This document shows positions 1-9,144 of a stretch of 64,000 nucleotides of DNA, piece by piece (position 1 is the stretch's first letter; each line of letters starts with the position of its first letter). The translations under genes were made by a program, and so were the position numbers. The DNA is from Streptomyces sp. RPT161 (lineage in GTDB: Bacteria > Actinomycetota > Actinomycetes > Streptomycetales > Streptomycetaceae). The notes under the pieces were generated by a model that saw only the letters and a list, made by a program, of their open reading frames with translations, searched no databases and was not told the DNA's origin. Where the stretch lies: contig NZ_JAPZVN010000001.1 in the NCBI RefSeq assembly GCF_027533845.1, positions 620,001 through 684,000 on the forward strand. Reading direction: 5' to 3'.

Positions 1-173
1 TCCCTGGCGTGGGCGCGCTCGTCCTCCGGCATGAACTCGTCGCCGTCGATCTGCTCCACCGCGGCCCGGGTCAGCTCCTCGCTGTCGGTGATCTCCATGA
101 CCAGGTCCACCTGGAGCCGGATGTACCGGGCCGGGGTCTCGTCGGTGCCGCTGCTGTCGTACTCCGTAGTCAT
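1..173 (-). CDS. conserved hypothetical protein, 3' part cut by the window edge
   Basis: The N-terminal 57 codons of a gene that leaves the window at its left end. It starts at ATG 171-173 (MTTEYDSSGTDE...). The translation is acidic, with a PARYIRLQVDLVMEI strand-like stretch followed by repeated Asp/Glu, and codon use is typical of this genome. I recall similar short uncharacterised Streptomyces proteins beginning MTTEY, but I cannot assign a function. It diverges from the LAXTG gene at 319, so bases 174-318 should hold both promoters. No clear Shine-Dalgarno sequence precedes the ATG. Confidence 0.6.
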   Translation of the reverse strand, partial: MTTEYDSSGTDETPARYIRLQVDLVMEITDSEELTRAAVEQIDGDEFMPEDERAHAR

Positions 174-318
174 GCGACGGAGAGTAGGCGGAGTGGCAGC
201 GGAGCGTGGTCGGACACGGCGAACGGAGCCGGGTATCACCACGGCACTTTTCCGCGGTCGGGAAATCTCACTACCATCGGTGCCCACGGTGAAGTCACCG
301 TATTCGCAAGGGGGTTCC

Positions 319-621
319 ATGGCCTCGCGCCGATCGCTCACCACCACCACGGCCGTCGCGGGCGGGCTGCTCGCCGCCCTCTGTTTCGTCCCCTCGGCGT
401 CGGCGACAGGGCCTGCCCGGCCGGGGGTCACGCGTCATCACGTGGCCACCGCACACACCACCGCCCTGGGTGAGCGCAGGTCGGCGGACACCATGAACCT
501 GGCGGACACCGGGAGCGTCGACACGACGCCGTACCTGGTGGGCGGCACGACGTTCCTCGCCGCCGGCGCGGGGCTGCTCGTCGCCTCGCGGCGGCGGGCC
601 GCTTCGCTTCCCGTGGGGTAG
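319..621 (+). CDS. very small sortase-anchored (LAXTG) surface peptide
   Basis: A 100-residue secreted protein. Residues 1-29 are a Sec signal peptide: RR near the start, a hydrophobic core, and ASA just before the likely cleavage site. The C-terminus is a complete cell-wall sorting signal: LADTG at 61-65, a hydrophobic segment at about 71-90, then RRR. LAXTG is the motif recognised by class E sortases of high-GC Gram-positives. After processing only about 35 residues would remain attached to peptidoglycan, so this is a minimal wall-linked peptide rather than an enzyme. The start ATG is preceded by AAGGGGG at a good spacing; an upstream in-frame ATG at 31 would run through the divergent gene and promoter. 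No sortase gene lies nearby. Confidence 0.7.
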   Translation: MASRRSLTTTTAVAGGLLAALCFVPSASATGPARPGVTRHHVATAHTTALGERRSADTMNLADTGSVDTTPYLVGGTTFLAAGAGLLVASRRRAASLPVG

Positions 622-692
622 GCCTTCGCCGCGCGGTGCGTCCGGCACCGCCGGGACACTTGAGCGGCGACTGCTCGTCCTGGTCGGCGGCT

Positions 693-736
693 GCTCGTCG
701 TCGCGGCGGCAGGAGGTTCCCCTCGCGACGACGAGC
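693..736. terminator. bidirectional terminator hairpin between converging genes
   Basis: A perfect 13-bp stem (693-705 pairs with 724-736; arms GCTCGTCGTCGCG and its complement) with an 18-base loop. It lies between the stop of the LAXTG gene and the stop of hutH, which point at each other. There is no T-run, as is common for actinobacterial terminators. Confidence 0.6.
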
Positions 737-744
737 GACGCCCA

Positions 745-2319
745 CTACGCCAGCGGGCCGGTCACCGACTCCGCGGCGCGGACCAGTCCGCCGGAGCGGA
801 CGAAGGCCTCCGCGGCGGCCAGGTCCGGGGCCAGGAAGCGGTCTTCGCCGGGGCCCTGGACACCCGCCTCGCGGGTGGCCGCGACCACCGCGCGGGAGGC
901 GGGCGCCGCGGCCAACCCCGTACCGGCGTGCTCACGCAGTTCGATCGCGCGGGTCGCCGCGACCAGCTCGACCGCCAGGATGCGGGTGAGGTTGTCGATG
1001 GAGTGCCGCAGCTTGCGCGCTGCGGACCAGCCCATCGAGACGTGGTCCTCCTGCATCGCCGACGACGGGATGGAGTCGGCGGACGCGGGGTTCGCCAGCC
1101 GCTTGTTCTCGCTGACCAGCGCGGCCTGCGTGTACTGGGCGATCATCAGGCCCGAGTCGACGCCCGGGTCGTCGGCGAGGAACGGCGGCAGACCGTGCGA
1201 ACGGTTCTTGTCCAGCAGCCGGTCGGTTCGGCGCTCGGCTATCGAGCCCAGGTCGGCCGCGGCGATCGCGAGGAAGTCGAGCACGTAACCCACCGGCGCG
1301 CCATGGAAGTTGCCGTTGGACTCCACGCGACCGTCCGGCAGAACGACCGGGTTGTCGACCGCGGCCGCCAACTCCCGTTCCGCCACCAGCAGGGCGTGCG
1401 CGAGGGTGTCCCGTCCGGCACCGGCGACCTGCGGCGCGCAGCGCACCGAGTACGCGTCCTGCACGCGCGGCGCCGCCGACTCCCCGGCGAAGCCACTCTG
1501 GTGGTGTCCGGTCAGCCCGGAACCGGCCAGGACGCGGCGCATGTTCTCGGCGCTGGCCGCCTGCCCGGGGTGCGGGCGGATAGCGTGCAGTTCGGGTGCC
1601 AGCACCTTGTCGGTGCCGAGCAGCGCCTCCAGCGACAGGGCGGCGGTGATGTCGGCGGAGGTGAACAGAGCGGCCAGGTCGGAGCAGGCCATCAGCAGCA
1701 TGCCGAGCATGCCGTCGGTGCCGTTGAGCAGCGCCAGGCCCTCCTTCTCACGCAGCTCCACCGGCTCGATGCCGTGCTCCGCGAGCAGTTCGCCGGACGG
1801 CCGGACGACACCGTCCGGACCCTCGGCGTCGCCCTCGCCCATCAGGGTGAGCGCGCAGTGCGACAGCGGCGCGAGGTCGCCGGAGCAGCCCAGCGAGCCG
1901 TACTCATGGACAACGGGCGTGATCCCCGCGTTCAGCAGCGCCGCCAGCGTCTCGGCAACCACCGGCCGTACGCCGGTGTGCCCGGACGCCAGCGTCTTCA
2001 GCCGCAGGAACATCAGCGCCCGTACCACCTCGCGCTCCACCCGCGGGCCCATGCCCGCGGCGTGCGAGCGGACGATGGAGCGCTGTAGCTGGGCCCGCAG
2101 ATCGGGGCCGATGTGCATGACGGCGAGGGCGCCGAAGCCGGTGGAGACCCCGTAGACCGGATCCGGCTTGGCGGCCAGCGCGTCAACGACCGCGCGCGAG
2201 GCGGCGATTCCGGCCAGTGCCTGCTGTGACAGCTCGACCCTGGCCGCGCCACGGGCCACGGCCAGCACGTCGTCCGCGGTTGTCCCGGACGGCCCCAAGA
2301 CCACGTTGTGCATATCCAT
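745..2319 (-). CDS. hutH: histidine ammonia-lyase
   Basis: Non-oxidative deamination of L-histidine to urocanate and ammonia, the first step of histidine use. The protein has the aromatic ammonia-lyase core: VYGVSTGFGAL near residue 58, and the MIO-forming tripeptide in GSLGCSGDLAPLSH near residue 145. Here the tripeptide is Cys-Ser-Gly rather than the textbook Ala-Ser-Gly. Length (524 aa) fits the family. I chose the ATG at 2317-2319 (MDMHNVV...) over the ATG two codons upstream, because AGGG then sits 9 bases before it and known homologues begin this way. It lies only 33 bp downstream of cdgE in the same direction. No other hut gene is present. Confidence 0.95.
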   Translation of the reverse strand: MDMHNVVLGPSGTTADDVLAVARGAARVELSQQALAGIAASRAVVDALAAKPDPVYGVSTGFGALAVMHIGPDLRAQLQRSIVRSHAAGMGPRVEREVVRALMFLRLKTLASGHTGVRPVVAETLAALLNAGITPVVHEYGSLGCSGDLAPLSHCALTLMGEGDAEGPDGVVRPSGELLAEHGIEPVELREKEGLALLNGTDGMLGMLLMACSDLAALFTSADITAALSLEALLGTDKVLAPELHAIRPHPGQAASAENMRRVLAGSGLTGHHQSGFAGESAAPRVQDAYSVRCAPQVAGAGRDTLAHALLVAERELAAAVDNPVVLPDGRVESNGNFHGAPVGYVLDFLAIAAADLGSIAERRTDRLLDKNRSHGLPPFLADDPGVDSGLMIAQYTQAALVSENKRLANPASADSIPSSAMQEDHVSMGWSAARKLRHSIDNLTRILAVELVAATRAIELREHAGTGLAAAPASRAVVAATREAGVQGPGEDRFLAPDLAAAEAFVRSGGLVRAAESVTGPLA

Positions 2320-2352
2320 ATTCATGCACCCTAAAGACTGAATCGCTAGCTG

Positions 2353-3501
2353 TCACGAGTCGTTCTGCCGGCGGCCGCGAAAACTGCGTCGCTCGGCGGG
2401 GGTGCGGGGCGGCGCGTCGGCCAGCTCGGCCACAGCTCGCCCGGCGACCACGGGCTTGGTGGAGCGGTCCGCCTTGGCGCGGTACTGGGCCGCGTCGGCC
2501 AGCCGGAACAGCCGCCGGGCGGTGCGCACCGGACCGGCGTCGGTGTCCGTGGAGGCGATGCCGACGGCCACCCCGTCGCCCAGGCCCAGCCAGCGGGCCC
2601 GGGCGCACAGCTCCTCCGCGGCCCGCTCCACGTCGGCCGCGCTGGCGCCCTCCACCAGCAGGCAGAACTCGTCGCCGCCGAGCCGGGCGGCAACGCTGCC
2701 GGGCAGCCGCGCGCCGCACATCGACAGCGCCGAGCCGAAGCCCACCAGCAACCGGTCGCCGACCTCGTGGCCGAGGCTGTCGTTGACCCGCTTCAGCCCG
2801 TTGAGGTCGCAGACCACCAGGCTCACCACGGCGCCCCGCTCCCGGTGCCGGGCCAGCGCCTCGTCCAGCCGGGTGTCCACCGCGCGGCGGTTGGCCAGGC
2901 CGGTCAGCGGGTCGGTGAAGGCCAGCCGACGCACCTCCTCAAGGCGCTCGGTCTGCGCCACACCGGCGGCGATCACCGCCGCCAGCACGGTCGCGAAGTC
3001 GGCTTCCGCCCGGCCGAACACCGGCGCGTCGGTGTGCCGGGTGACGTACAGCTCGCCCCAGGCCCGGTGGTGCAGCACGATCGGCGCGACTATGCAGCAG
3101 CCGCGGCCCCTGCGGCTCAGGTCGGCCATCCGCTGGTGCTCGTAAGAGCCGGTGCGGGCGTACCGGCCGTGGACGGTCTCCACCCAGGCGTGCGGCTCGC
3201 CCCCGTTGGCCCACTCGCGGCGCAGGTACTCGACGACGTCCGGGAAGTCGCGTATGGGGTAGGTCTCGTGCTCCGGGAGCGGTTCCTCGCCGGGGGCGAG
3301 GTCGCCGTCGTTGACCAGGACACGCAGCCAGCCGGGGTCGCGCTCCCAGACCGAGAGGGCGGCGAACGAGCCGCCCAGGGCGGTGCGCGCGCGCCCTATC
3401 GACGCGCGCGCCACGTCCAACGGGGTCTGCGCGGTGGCCACCGCCTGGGCAATCCCGACTACGGCCATCAACCGGTGGTTGGCATTGGCCTCTTCGCCCA
3501 T
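2353..3501 (-). CDS. cdgE: GAF-GGDEF diguanylate cyclase, CdgE type
   Basis: Makes cyclic di-GMP from two GTP; c-di-GMP controls Streptomyces development through BldD. Residues 1-190 resemble a GAF sensor domain and 190-360 form a GGDEF domain with an intact RLGGDEF signature at 273-279, so activity is expected. No RxxD inhibitory site is visible upstream of GGDEF (the area reads GARLPGS). There is no EAL domain and no membrane segment. Position next to hutH matches cdgE of S. coelicolor. The start is ATG 3499-3501 (MGEEANANHR), with a GGAAGG tract directly before it; the open frame continues upstream through the repeat region and that part is not protein-like. An internal Met at residue 12 is an alternative start. 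Confidence 0.85.
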   Translation of the reverse strand: MGEEANANHRLMAVVGIAQAVATAQTPLDVARASIGRARTALGGSFAALSVWERDPGWLRVLVNDGDLAPGEEPLPEHETYPIRDFPDVVEYLRREWANGGEPHAWVETVHGRYARTGSYEHQRMADLSRRGRGCCIVAPIVLHHRAWGELYVTRHTDAPVFGRAEADFATVLAAVIAAGVAQTERLEEVRRLAFTDPLTGLANRRAVDTRLDEALARHRERGAVVSLVVCDLNGLKRVNDSLGHEVGDRLLVGFGSALSMCGARLPGSVAARLGGDEFCLLVEGASAADVERAAEELCARARWLGLGDGVAVGIASTDTDAGPVRTARRLFRLADAAQYRAKADRSTKPVVAGRAVAELADAPPRTPAERRSFRGRRQNDS

Positions 3502-3504
3502 CCT

Positions 3505-3862
3505 TCCGCCTCTTCGCTCGCGCTGGCGTTGGGGGCTTCCCGCGTCCGGTGCGCTTCGTTGCGGCTTTGTTGGGGCCAGCCTCGCACTGCTTCCCGCCAC
3601 GGGCGCGTTCGCGCTGGCGTTTGGGGGTTTACCCACCGCTCGCCCGCTTTTCCCTCCGCCTTGGCGTGCCGTTGCGCACGGCGGGCGGATCCGCGCGCCC
3701 CTTCCGCAGCGCACCGCGACAGGGGGCGTGCCGGGTTCCCCCGAACGCGGGCGGAGCGAGGAGACACCCCGGCACGCCCCGGCCCGAAGCCAACCGCGCC
3801 GACGGCAGGCGAAGCCCGACGGCGAACGGCCGAGCGGGCGTAAACCCCAAAAGCCCCTACGC
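3505..3862. repeat. intergenic repeat element A with nested inverted arms
   Basis: This stretch without a gene carries the same architecture as the element at 18.9 kb. The left outer arm at about 3612-3685 (CTCGCCCGCTTTTCCCTCC, then CCTTGGCGTGCCG, GCGCACGG) is an imperfect inverse of the right outer arm at about 3805-3857 (AAGCCCGACGGCGAACGG, then AACCCCAAAAG). Inside them a second pair faces inward: GGGCGTGCCGGG at about 3724-3735 and CCCCGGCACGCCCC at about 3767-3780. The left side also has a direct repeat, CGCGCTGGCGTT, at about 3519 and 3610. Read backwards, the outer arm has the core CCGTTCGCCGTCGG that recurs at 16.3, 18.9, 19.2 and 19.3 kb. The right arm touches the last codons of the enoyl-CoA hydratase. 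The function is unknown; a folded RNA or mobile-element relic are both possible. Confidence 0.65.
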
Positions 3863-4654
3863 TCCGGGCCACTCCGGCCGACGGCGCTCGTTGAAGGCGC
3901 GGACGCCTTCGGCGCGGTCGGCGGAGAAGGCGACCGAGCGCCAGGCCGCGTCCTCCACCTCAAGACCCTCGCGCAGGCCGAGGCCCTGGCCCAGCCGCAG
4001 CGCGCGCTTGGCGGCGCGCAGCCCCACCGGGGAGTTCGCGGCGATGCGTTCCGCCAGCGCCAGCGCGTCCTCGCGGTCCCTGCCCTGCTCGGTCAGCACG
4101 TCGACCAGGCCCAGTGCGGCGGCCTCCTCGGCGCCCACCCGGCGCGCGGTGAAGACCAGCTCGGCGGCGCGGGCGGCACCGACCCGGCGCGGAAGCAGCT
4201 GTGTACCGCCGCCGCCCGGGATGACGCCGACCGACACCTCCGGAAGTCCGACCTCCGCCGTCGCGTCCGCCACGATCACATCGCAGGACAGCGCGAGTTC
4301 GAACCCGCCGCCCAGCGCGAAGCCGTGCACCGCGGCGATCGTCGGCATCGGCAGCTCAAGGACGCCGGTGTACGCGGCGCGGGCCACCGGGCGCTGCCGG
4401 ACCAACTCGGCGTCGGTGAGCGAGTTGCGTTCCTTCAGGTCGGCGCCCACGCAGAACGCCCGTTCATGCGTGGAGGTCAGCACCACCGCCCGTACGTCCT
4501 GGTCGGCGGCGAGCGCCGCGCAAGCCTCGGTAAGGCTGCGTGCCATCTGGGTGGAGATGGCGTTCATCGCCTTCACCCGGTCCAGCACCAGCTCGGCGAC
4601 GTGCGCGCCGTGCGCCCGCACGGCCACCCATTCCCCGTACCTCTGCTCCGTCAT
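3857..4654 (-). CDS. enoyl-CoA hydratase/isomerase family protein
   Basis: Crotonase-fold enzyme of 265 aa, likely hydrating 2-enoyl-CoA in fatty-acid or branched-chain acyl-CoA breakdown. Typical features are visible: AFCVGADLKE (oxyanion-hole strand), AVHGFALGGGFELALSCD (second oxyanion-hole Gly and the helix), and LPEVSVGVIPGGGGTQLLPR, where the Glu and Gly-rich loop sit near the active site. Start ATG 4652-4654 has GGGAGG 8 bases upstream. It lies between cya and cdgE on the same strand, with 126 bp after cya. The exact substrate cannot be read from the sequence; acyl-CoA carboxylase genes nearby fit a role in acyl-CoA metabolism. Confidence 0.9.
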   Translation of the reverse strand: MTEQRYGEWVAVRAHGAHVAELVLDRVKAMNAISTQMARSLTEACAALAADQDVRAVVLTSTHERAFCVGADLKERNSLTDAELVRQRPVARAAYTGVLELPMPTIAAVHGFALGGGFELALSCDVIVADATAEVGLPEVSVGVIPGGGGTQLLPRRVGAARAAELVFTARRVGAEEAAALGLVDVLTEQGRDREDALALAERIAANSPVGLRAAKRALRLGQGLGLREGLEVEDAAWRSVAFSADRAEGVRAFNERRRPEWPGA

Positions 4655-4780
4655 ACGTCCGCCCTCCCGGCCCGAGGTGTTAACGATCGTAAACGGGAGG
4701 ATCATTTCAGGGAACGCTCCGCGGGTCACCCCCGAACACGCACCGAGCCGCGGCGCGCCCATGCGCGCCGCGGGCGCCCC

Positions 4781-6022
4781 TCACTCCCTGCGTGACAGCA
4801 GCCACGGCTCCACGACGCCGAGCCCGCGGACCGGGCGGCGCCACATCGGCTGCAACGCGAAGCGGTACTTCTCGTCCTCCGACGCGTCCGCCTCGGACAC
4901 CGGCGCCTCGCCGGAGGCGCCCAGCGCCTCGGCGAACTCGCCGTCCACCAGGACCGCGTCCCGGGGCGCTATCGAGGTCAGCCTGCTCGCCAGGTTCACC
5001 GTCGTACCGAACACATCGCCCATCCGGGTCGTCACCGTCCCGAAGGCCATGCCGACCCGCAGCGCGGGCATCGTCTCGTCGCCGGTCATGGTCTCGATCA
5101 GCCGCAGCCCGATCTCGGCGGCGACCCCGGGATCGTCGGCCACGAACAACACCTCGTCGCCGAGCGTCTTGATCAGCCGCCCGCCGTGGGCGGCCACCAG
5201 GTCCGCGGAGGTGGTCTCGAACGCCTCCACCAGCTCGCCCAGTTCCTCCTCTTCCAGGCGGCGGGTGAGCCGGGTGAACCCGACCAGGTCGGCGAAGCCC
5301 ACGGCCAGCCGGCGGCTGACCGCTTCCTCGTCGTCGGCCCGGGCGATGCGGCTGGTGGCGGCGGCGAGCTGACGCCGCCACACGTAGACCAGGAACTCCT
5401 CAAGCTCCGGCAGCAGCAGTTCGACCAGCGGGTAGGCCACCTCGGCCCGGGTCATCCCCGGCTCCGGCGGCTCGGTGAGACCCTCCAGGAAGGAGTCGGT
5501 CTGCCAGTCGGCCAACCGGGCCGTGGTCTGGCCGGTGGACCGGGCCACCTGCACCGCCATCGACTCGCTGAGCAGCCCGGCCTCCACCAGACCGGCGAGC
5601 CGCCGCAGCGCCAGCACATCGGCCTCGGTGAGCGCCTTGGCCTGGCCGATGTCGGCGAAGCCCATCGCCCGCCAGAAGCGCGACGCCAACTCCATCGAGA
5701 CACCGGCGCTGCGCGCCGCCTGGAAGGGCGTGTAGTGGCGTTCGGCGCCCAGGATCATCTGCTCCAGGCGCAACGCCAGCGGATTCTCCCCGCTCACCGC
5801 CTCGGCCGGCTCAGCCGCCTCGGCCGCTTCAGCCACTTCGGCCGACTCAGCCGCCTCCTGCTCGGCCCGCTCGTCCGGCGTCGCCTGCTCGTCCGGCGTC
5901 GCCCGCTCGTCGAACGCCTCCTGCCCGCCCGCGTCCGCTGGTCCTCGACCGCCCGGCGGTTCCGGCGAGCCGGAGTCACCGGCCGCGTGGTGCGGCGAGT
6001 TCGCCGCGTCGTCCGCGCTCAC
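4781..6022 (-). CDS. cya: class III adenylate cyclase
   Basis: Makes cAMP from ATP; in Streptomyces cAMP works with Crp in germination and secondary metabolism. The catalytic domain is at about 235-375: metal-binding Asp in VGFADLVGFT (D245) and TLGDEVLF (D289), the purine-binding Lys just before (K285), and transition-state Asn/Arg in TTVNLASRL (N343, R347). Residues 1-80 are a disordered, acidic Ala/Glu-rich stretch with near-repeats of ATPDE. The middle third is a helical region seen in Streptomyces Cya proteins. No membrane segment. The start is GTG 6020-6022 with a GGGGG tract 8 bases upstream. 413 aa is close to known Streptomyces Cya. Confidence 0.92.
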   Translation of the reverse strand: MSADDAANSPHHAAGDSGSPEPPGGRGPADAGGQEAFDERATPDEQATPDERAEQEAAESAEVAEAAEAAEPAEAVSGENPLALRLEQMILGAERHYTPFQAARSAGVSMELASRFWRAMGFADIGQAKALTEADVLALRRLAGLVEAGLLSESMAVQVARSTGQTTARLADWQTDSFLEGLTEPPEPGMTRAEVAYPLVELLLPELEEFLVYVWRRQLAAATSRIARADDEEAVSRRLAVGFADLVGFTRLTRRLEEEELGELVEAFETTSADLVAAHGGRLIKTLGDEVLFVADDPGVAAEIGLRLIETMTGDETMPALRVGMAFGTVTTRMGDVFGTTVNLASRLTSIAPRDAVLVDGEFAEALGASGEAPVSEADASEDEKYRFALQPMWRRPVRGLGVVEPWLLSRRE

Positions 6023-6196
6023 CGGCCGCCCCCTGCCTGATCCCTGATCACTGCCCTTCCGATCACTGGGGTCCCGGACACCGTGACGGCTGACGCCGCG
6101 AGCCCTGGGGAACGTCCCGTCAACAATACGGCAGTGTGCCGTAGCTCACGCTCGCACCACCGCGCGAGGCACCGCCGTCGGCCATCCGGCGCACCG

Positions 6197-7099
6197 TCAC
6201 CGCTCGTCTCCCCGGTCGCGTTCCGCGTCGTAGCCCGCCACCGGCCGTATGTGCACCACATCGCCCGCGCCGACCGGCTCCTGCCGTCCCCCGGCGGAAA
6301 TCACCAGCCTCCCGTCGGAGTCCACCGCCACCGCCTCGCCGACCAGTTCGCGCCCACCGGGCAGTTCGGCCCGAACAGTGCGGCCGAGGGTCGCGCATCC
6401 GGCCGCGTACGCCTCCTGGAGACGGCACTCGTGCGGATCGCCGTCCACCGCCCGCCACCGCCCGTACCACTCGGCGACCGAGCGCAGCACGGCCCGCAGC
6501 AGCGGGTCGCGGTCCAGCACCGGCGCACCGGCCAGGGCGAGCGAGGCGGCGGTGGGCACCGGCAGTTCGTCCTCGCGCAGGCTGACGTTGAGCCCGACGC
6601 CGATGACCAGCCCGGTGTCGTCGGCCCGCTCGGCCAGGATCCCGGCGGCCTTGCGCTCCTCGCCGCCGACCGACACCAGCAGGTCGTTGGGCCACTTCAG
6701 CGCGGTGTCGACGCCCGCCGTACGGGACACGGCGGCGGCGGTGGCCACCCCGGCGAGCAGCGGCAGCCACCCCCACCGGTCCACTGGCACCGCCGGCCTG
6801 CCGTCCGGCGTCGGCTGGCCGGGCCGGAGCAGTATGGAGAAGAACAGACCGGAGCGGGCGGGCGCCGTCCAACGGCGTTCCAGGCGGCCGCGCCCCGCGG
6901 ACTGCCCCTCGGCCACCAGCACCGCGCCCTCGGCGGCGCCCGCCTTGGCGCGGGCCACCAGGTCGCTGTTGGTGGAGCCGGTGTCGGCGACCACGTCCAA
7001 CGCGGTCCACAGGCCCGGCGAGGTGAGCAGCGCGCGGCGCAACGTGGACTCGTTGAGCGGCGGCCGCTCCAGGTCCGACCAGCGGTTTGAGGAGGTCAT
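6197..7099 (-). CDS. birA: biotin--[acetyl-CoA-carboxylase] ligase
   Basis: Attaches biotin to the carboxyl-carrier lysine of acyl-CoA carboxylases; the target, AccA2, is encoded 3.5 kb away. Visible motifs: DTGSTNSDLV (substrate entry), SAGRGRLERRW (the biotinyl-AMP loop, here GRGRLER), and LKWPNDLLV with the catalytic Lys. The N-terminal HTH of bifunctional BirA is absent, so it should be an enzyme and not a repressor. 300 aa. It diverges from pccB; bases 7100-7256 hold both promoters. Confidence 0.93.
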   Translation of the reverse strand: MTSSNRWSDLERPPLNESTLRRALLTSPGLWTALDVVADTGSTNSDLVARAKAGAAEGAVLVAEGQSAGRGRLERRWTAPARSGLFFSILLRPGQPTPDGRPAVPVDRWGWLPLLAGVATAAAVSRTAGVDTALKWPNDLLVSVGGEERKAAGILAERADDTGLVIGVGLNVSLREDELPVPTAASLALAGAPVLDRDPLLRAVLRSVAEWYGRWRAVDGDPHECRLQEAYAAGCATLGRTVRAELPGGRELVGEAVAVDSDGRLVISAGGRQEPVGAGDVVHIRPVAGYDAERDRGDER

Positions 7100-7256
7100 A
7101 CCCGCAGCCTAGGGGGCGCGCCTGCGCAGTGTGTCCAACGCCGCAGTGCCCACCGCGCACCCGCGCCGTTACGCTACGACAGCGTTACCCGCCAGTCACC
7201 TGTGCCCGTACGAACCCTTCGACGAGACACCGACGAGAGCAGGAGAGCCGCCTGAG

Positions 7257-8855
7257 ATGGCCGAGCCGGAGAACGCCCCGGAATCCGGGGTAAGCAGTCA
7301 CACCACCGCTGGCAAGTTGGCGGACCTGCGCCGTCGCATTGAGCAGGCCACCCACGCGGGCTCCGAGCGGGCGGTGGAGAAGCAGCACGCCAAGGGCAAG
7401 CTGACCGCGCGTGAGCGGGTCACCATGCTGCTGGACGAAGGCTCGTTCGTGGAGTTGGACGAGTTCGCCCGGCACCGCTCCACCAACTTCGGACTGGAGA
7501 AGAACCGTCCGTACGGCGACGGTGTGGTCACCGGTTACGGCACCGTGGACGGCCGTCCGGTGGCGGTGTTCTCCCAGGACTTCACGGTCTTCGGCGGTGC
7601 GCTCGGCGAGGTGTTCGGCGAGAAGATCGTCAAGGTGATGGACTTCGCGCTGAAGACCGGCTGCCCGGTCATCGGCATCAACGACTCCGGCGGCGCACGC
7701 ATCCAGGAGGGCGTGGCCTCGCTGGGCATGTACGGCGAGATCTTCCGGCGCAACACCCATGCGTCGGGCGTGATTCCGCAGATCTCGCTGATCATGGGGC
7801 CGTGCGCGGGCGGTGCGGTGTACTCGCCCGCGATCACCGACTTCGTGGTGATGGTCGACCAGACCTCGCACATGTTCATCACCGGGCCCGACGTCATCAA
7901 GACGGTCACCGGAGAGGACGTCGGCTTCGAGGAGTTGGGCGGCGCCCGCAGCCACAGCACCAAGTCCGGCAACGCGCACCACATGGCGGCCGACGAGAAG
8001 GACGCCATCGAGTTCGTCAAGGCGCTGCTGGCGTACCTGCCGAGCAACAACCTCCAGGAACCGCCGGCGTTCGCCGAGGAGGCCGACCTGACGGTCACCG
8101 ACGCGGACCTGGAGCTGGACACGCTGATCCCGGACTCCGCCAACCAGCCGTACGACATGCACACGGTCTTCGAGCACGTGCTGGACGACGGCGAGTTCCT
8201 GGAGACGCAGGCGCTGTTCGCGCCGAACATCCTCACCGGCTTCGGGCGGGTCGAGGGCCATCCGGTCGGGGTGGTGGGCAACCAGCCGATGCAGTTCGCC
8301 GGTTGCCTGGACATCGACGCCTCCGAGAAGGCGGCGCGCTTCGTCCGCACCTGCGACAGCTTCAACATCCCGGTGCTGACCTTCGTGGACGTGCCCGGCT
8401 TCCTGCCCGGTACCGACCAGGAGTGGAACGGCATCATCCGGCGCGGCGCCAAGCTGATCTTCGCGTACGCGGAGGCGACGGTCCCGCTGATCACGGTGAT
8501 CACGCGCAAGGCGTACGGCGGCGCTTACGACGTCATGGGCTCCAAGCACCTCGGCGCGGACCTCAACCTGGCGTGGCCCACCGCCCAGATCGCGGTGATG
8601 GGCGCCCAGGGCGCGGTCAACATCCTGCACCGGCGCAGCCTGGCGGAGGCCGCCGACCCGGACGCGCTGCGCCAGGACTTGATCACCGAGTACGAGGACA
8701 CGCTGCTCAACCCGTACATCGCGGCCGAGCGCGGTTATGTGGACGCGGTCATCCCGCCGTCCGAGACCCGCGGCCACATCGTCAAGGCGCTGCGGACGCT
8801 GCGCAACAAGCGCGAGAGCCTGCCGCCCAAGAAGCACGGCAACATCCCGCTGTAA
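7257..8855 (+). CDS. pccB: propionyl-CoA carboxylase beta subunit (carboxyltransferase)
   Basis: Transfers the carboxyl group from carboxybiotin to propionyl-CoA to give methylmalonyl-CoA, a polyketide precursor. It is a 532-aa carboxyltransferase with both crotonase-like halves: [12 protein letters not shown] with [12 protein letters not shown] in the N-half, and [17 protein letters not shown] with [16 protein letters not shown] in the C-half. The Asp in GGAYDVM corresponds to the residue reported to favour propionyl-CoA in Streptomyces PccB and mycobacterial AccD5. Start ATG 7257 has AGGAGAG 9 bases upstream; the frame is open further 5' but that part lacks a ribosome site. The pccE gene follows 27 bp later. 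Confidence 0.95.
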   Translation: MAEPENAPESGVSSHTTAGKLADLRRRIEQATHAGSERAVEKQHAKGKLTARERVTMLLDEGSFVELDEFARHRSTNFGLEKNRPYGDGVVTGYGTVDGRPVAVFSQDFTVFGGALGEVFGEKIVKVMDFALKTGCPVIGINDSGGARIQEGVASLGMYGEIFRRNTHASGVIPQISLIMGPCAGGAVYSPAITDFVVMVDQTSHMFITGPDVIKTVTGEDVGFEELGGARSHSTKSGNAHHMAADEKDAIEFVKALLAYLPSNNLQEPPAFAEEADLTVTDADLELDTLIPDSANQPYDMHTVFEHVLDDGEFLETQALFAPNILTGFGRVEGHPVGVVGNQPMQFAGCLDIDASEKAARFVRTCDSFNIPVLTFVDVPGFLPGTDQEWNGIIRRGAKLIFAYAEATVPLITVITRKAYGGAYDVMGSKHLGADLNLAWPTAQIAVMGAQGAVNILHRRSLAEAADPDALRQDLITEYEDTLLNPYIAAERGYVDAVIPPSETRGHIVKALRTLRNKRESLPPKKHGNIPL

Positions 8856-8882
8856 CTTCCGCCGCGAGAAGGGCCGTTGATC

Positions 8883-9089
8883 GTGATCAAGGTCGTAAGG
8901 GGCAATCCGACCCCCGAGGAGCTGGCCGCCGCGCTGGCGGTGGTACAGGCGCGCGCGGCGGCCGTCCCAGGCGGGACGGGCGGCGCGCGCCCGCTGAACG
9001 CCTGGGCCGACCCGGCGCGCAACATCACGCTGCGCCGAATGCCGCGGCCAGGCCCGACGGCCTGGCGCAGCACGTACTGGCCGGCCTGA
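8883..9089 (+). CDS. pccE: acyl-CoA carboxylase epsilon subunit
   Basis: A 68-aa protein matching the actinobacterial epsilon subunit, which bridges and stimulates the alpha-beta carboxylase complex. The [17 protein letters not shown] start and a C-terminal W..YWPA region are typical. I prefer GTG 8883 (10 bases after GAGAAGG) to the TTG two codons upstream, because homologues begin at [10 protein letters not shown] or close to it. It sits directly after pccB and is almost certainly co-transcribed with it. Confidence 0.9.
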   Translation: MIKVVRGNPTPEELAAALAVVQARAAAVPGGTGGARPLNAWADPARNITLRRMPRPGPTAWRSTYWPA

Positions 9090-9144
9090 CCGCGGGGCCG
9101 CCGCCGGGGCCGGTCCCAGGGCCGGTCCCGGGCTGACTACCCTG

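Noticed and set aside
6019-6261. A 80-codon frame on the - strand between birA and cya
   Set aside because: It overlaps the end of birA, has no ribosome site and an Arg-rich non-protein composition.
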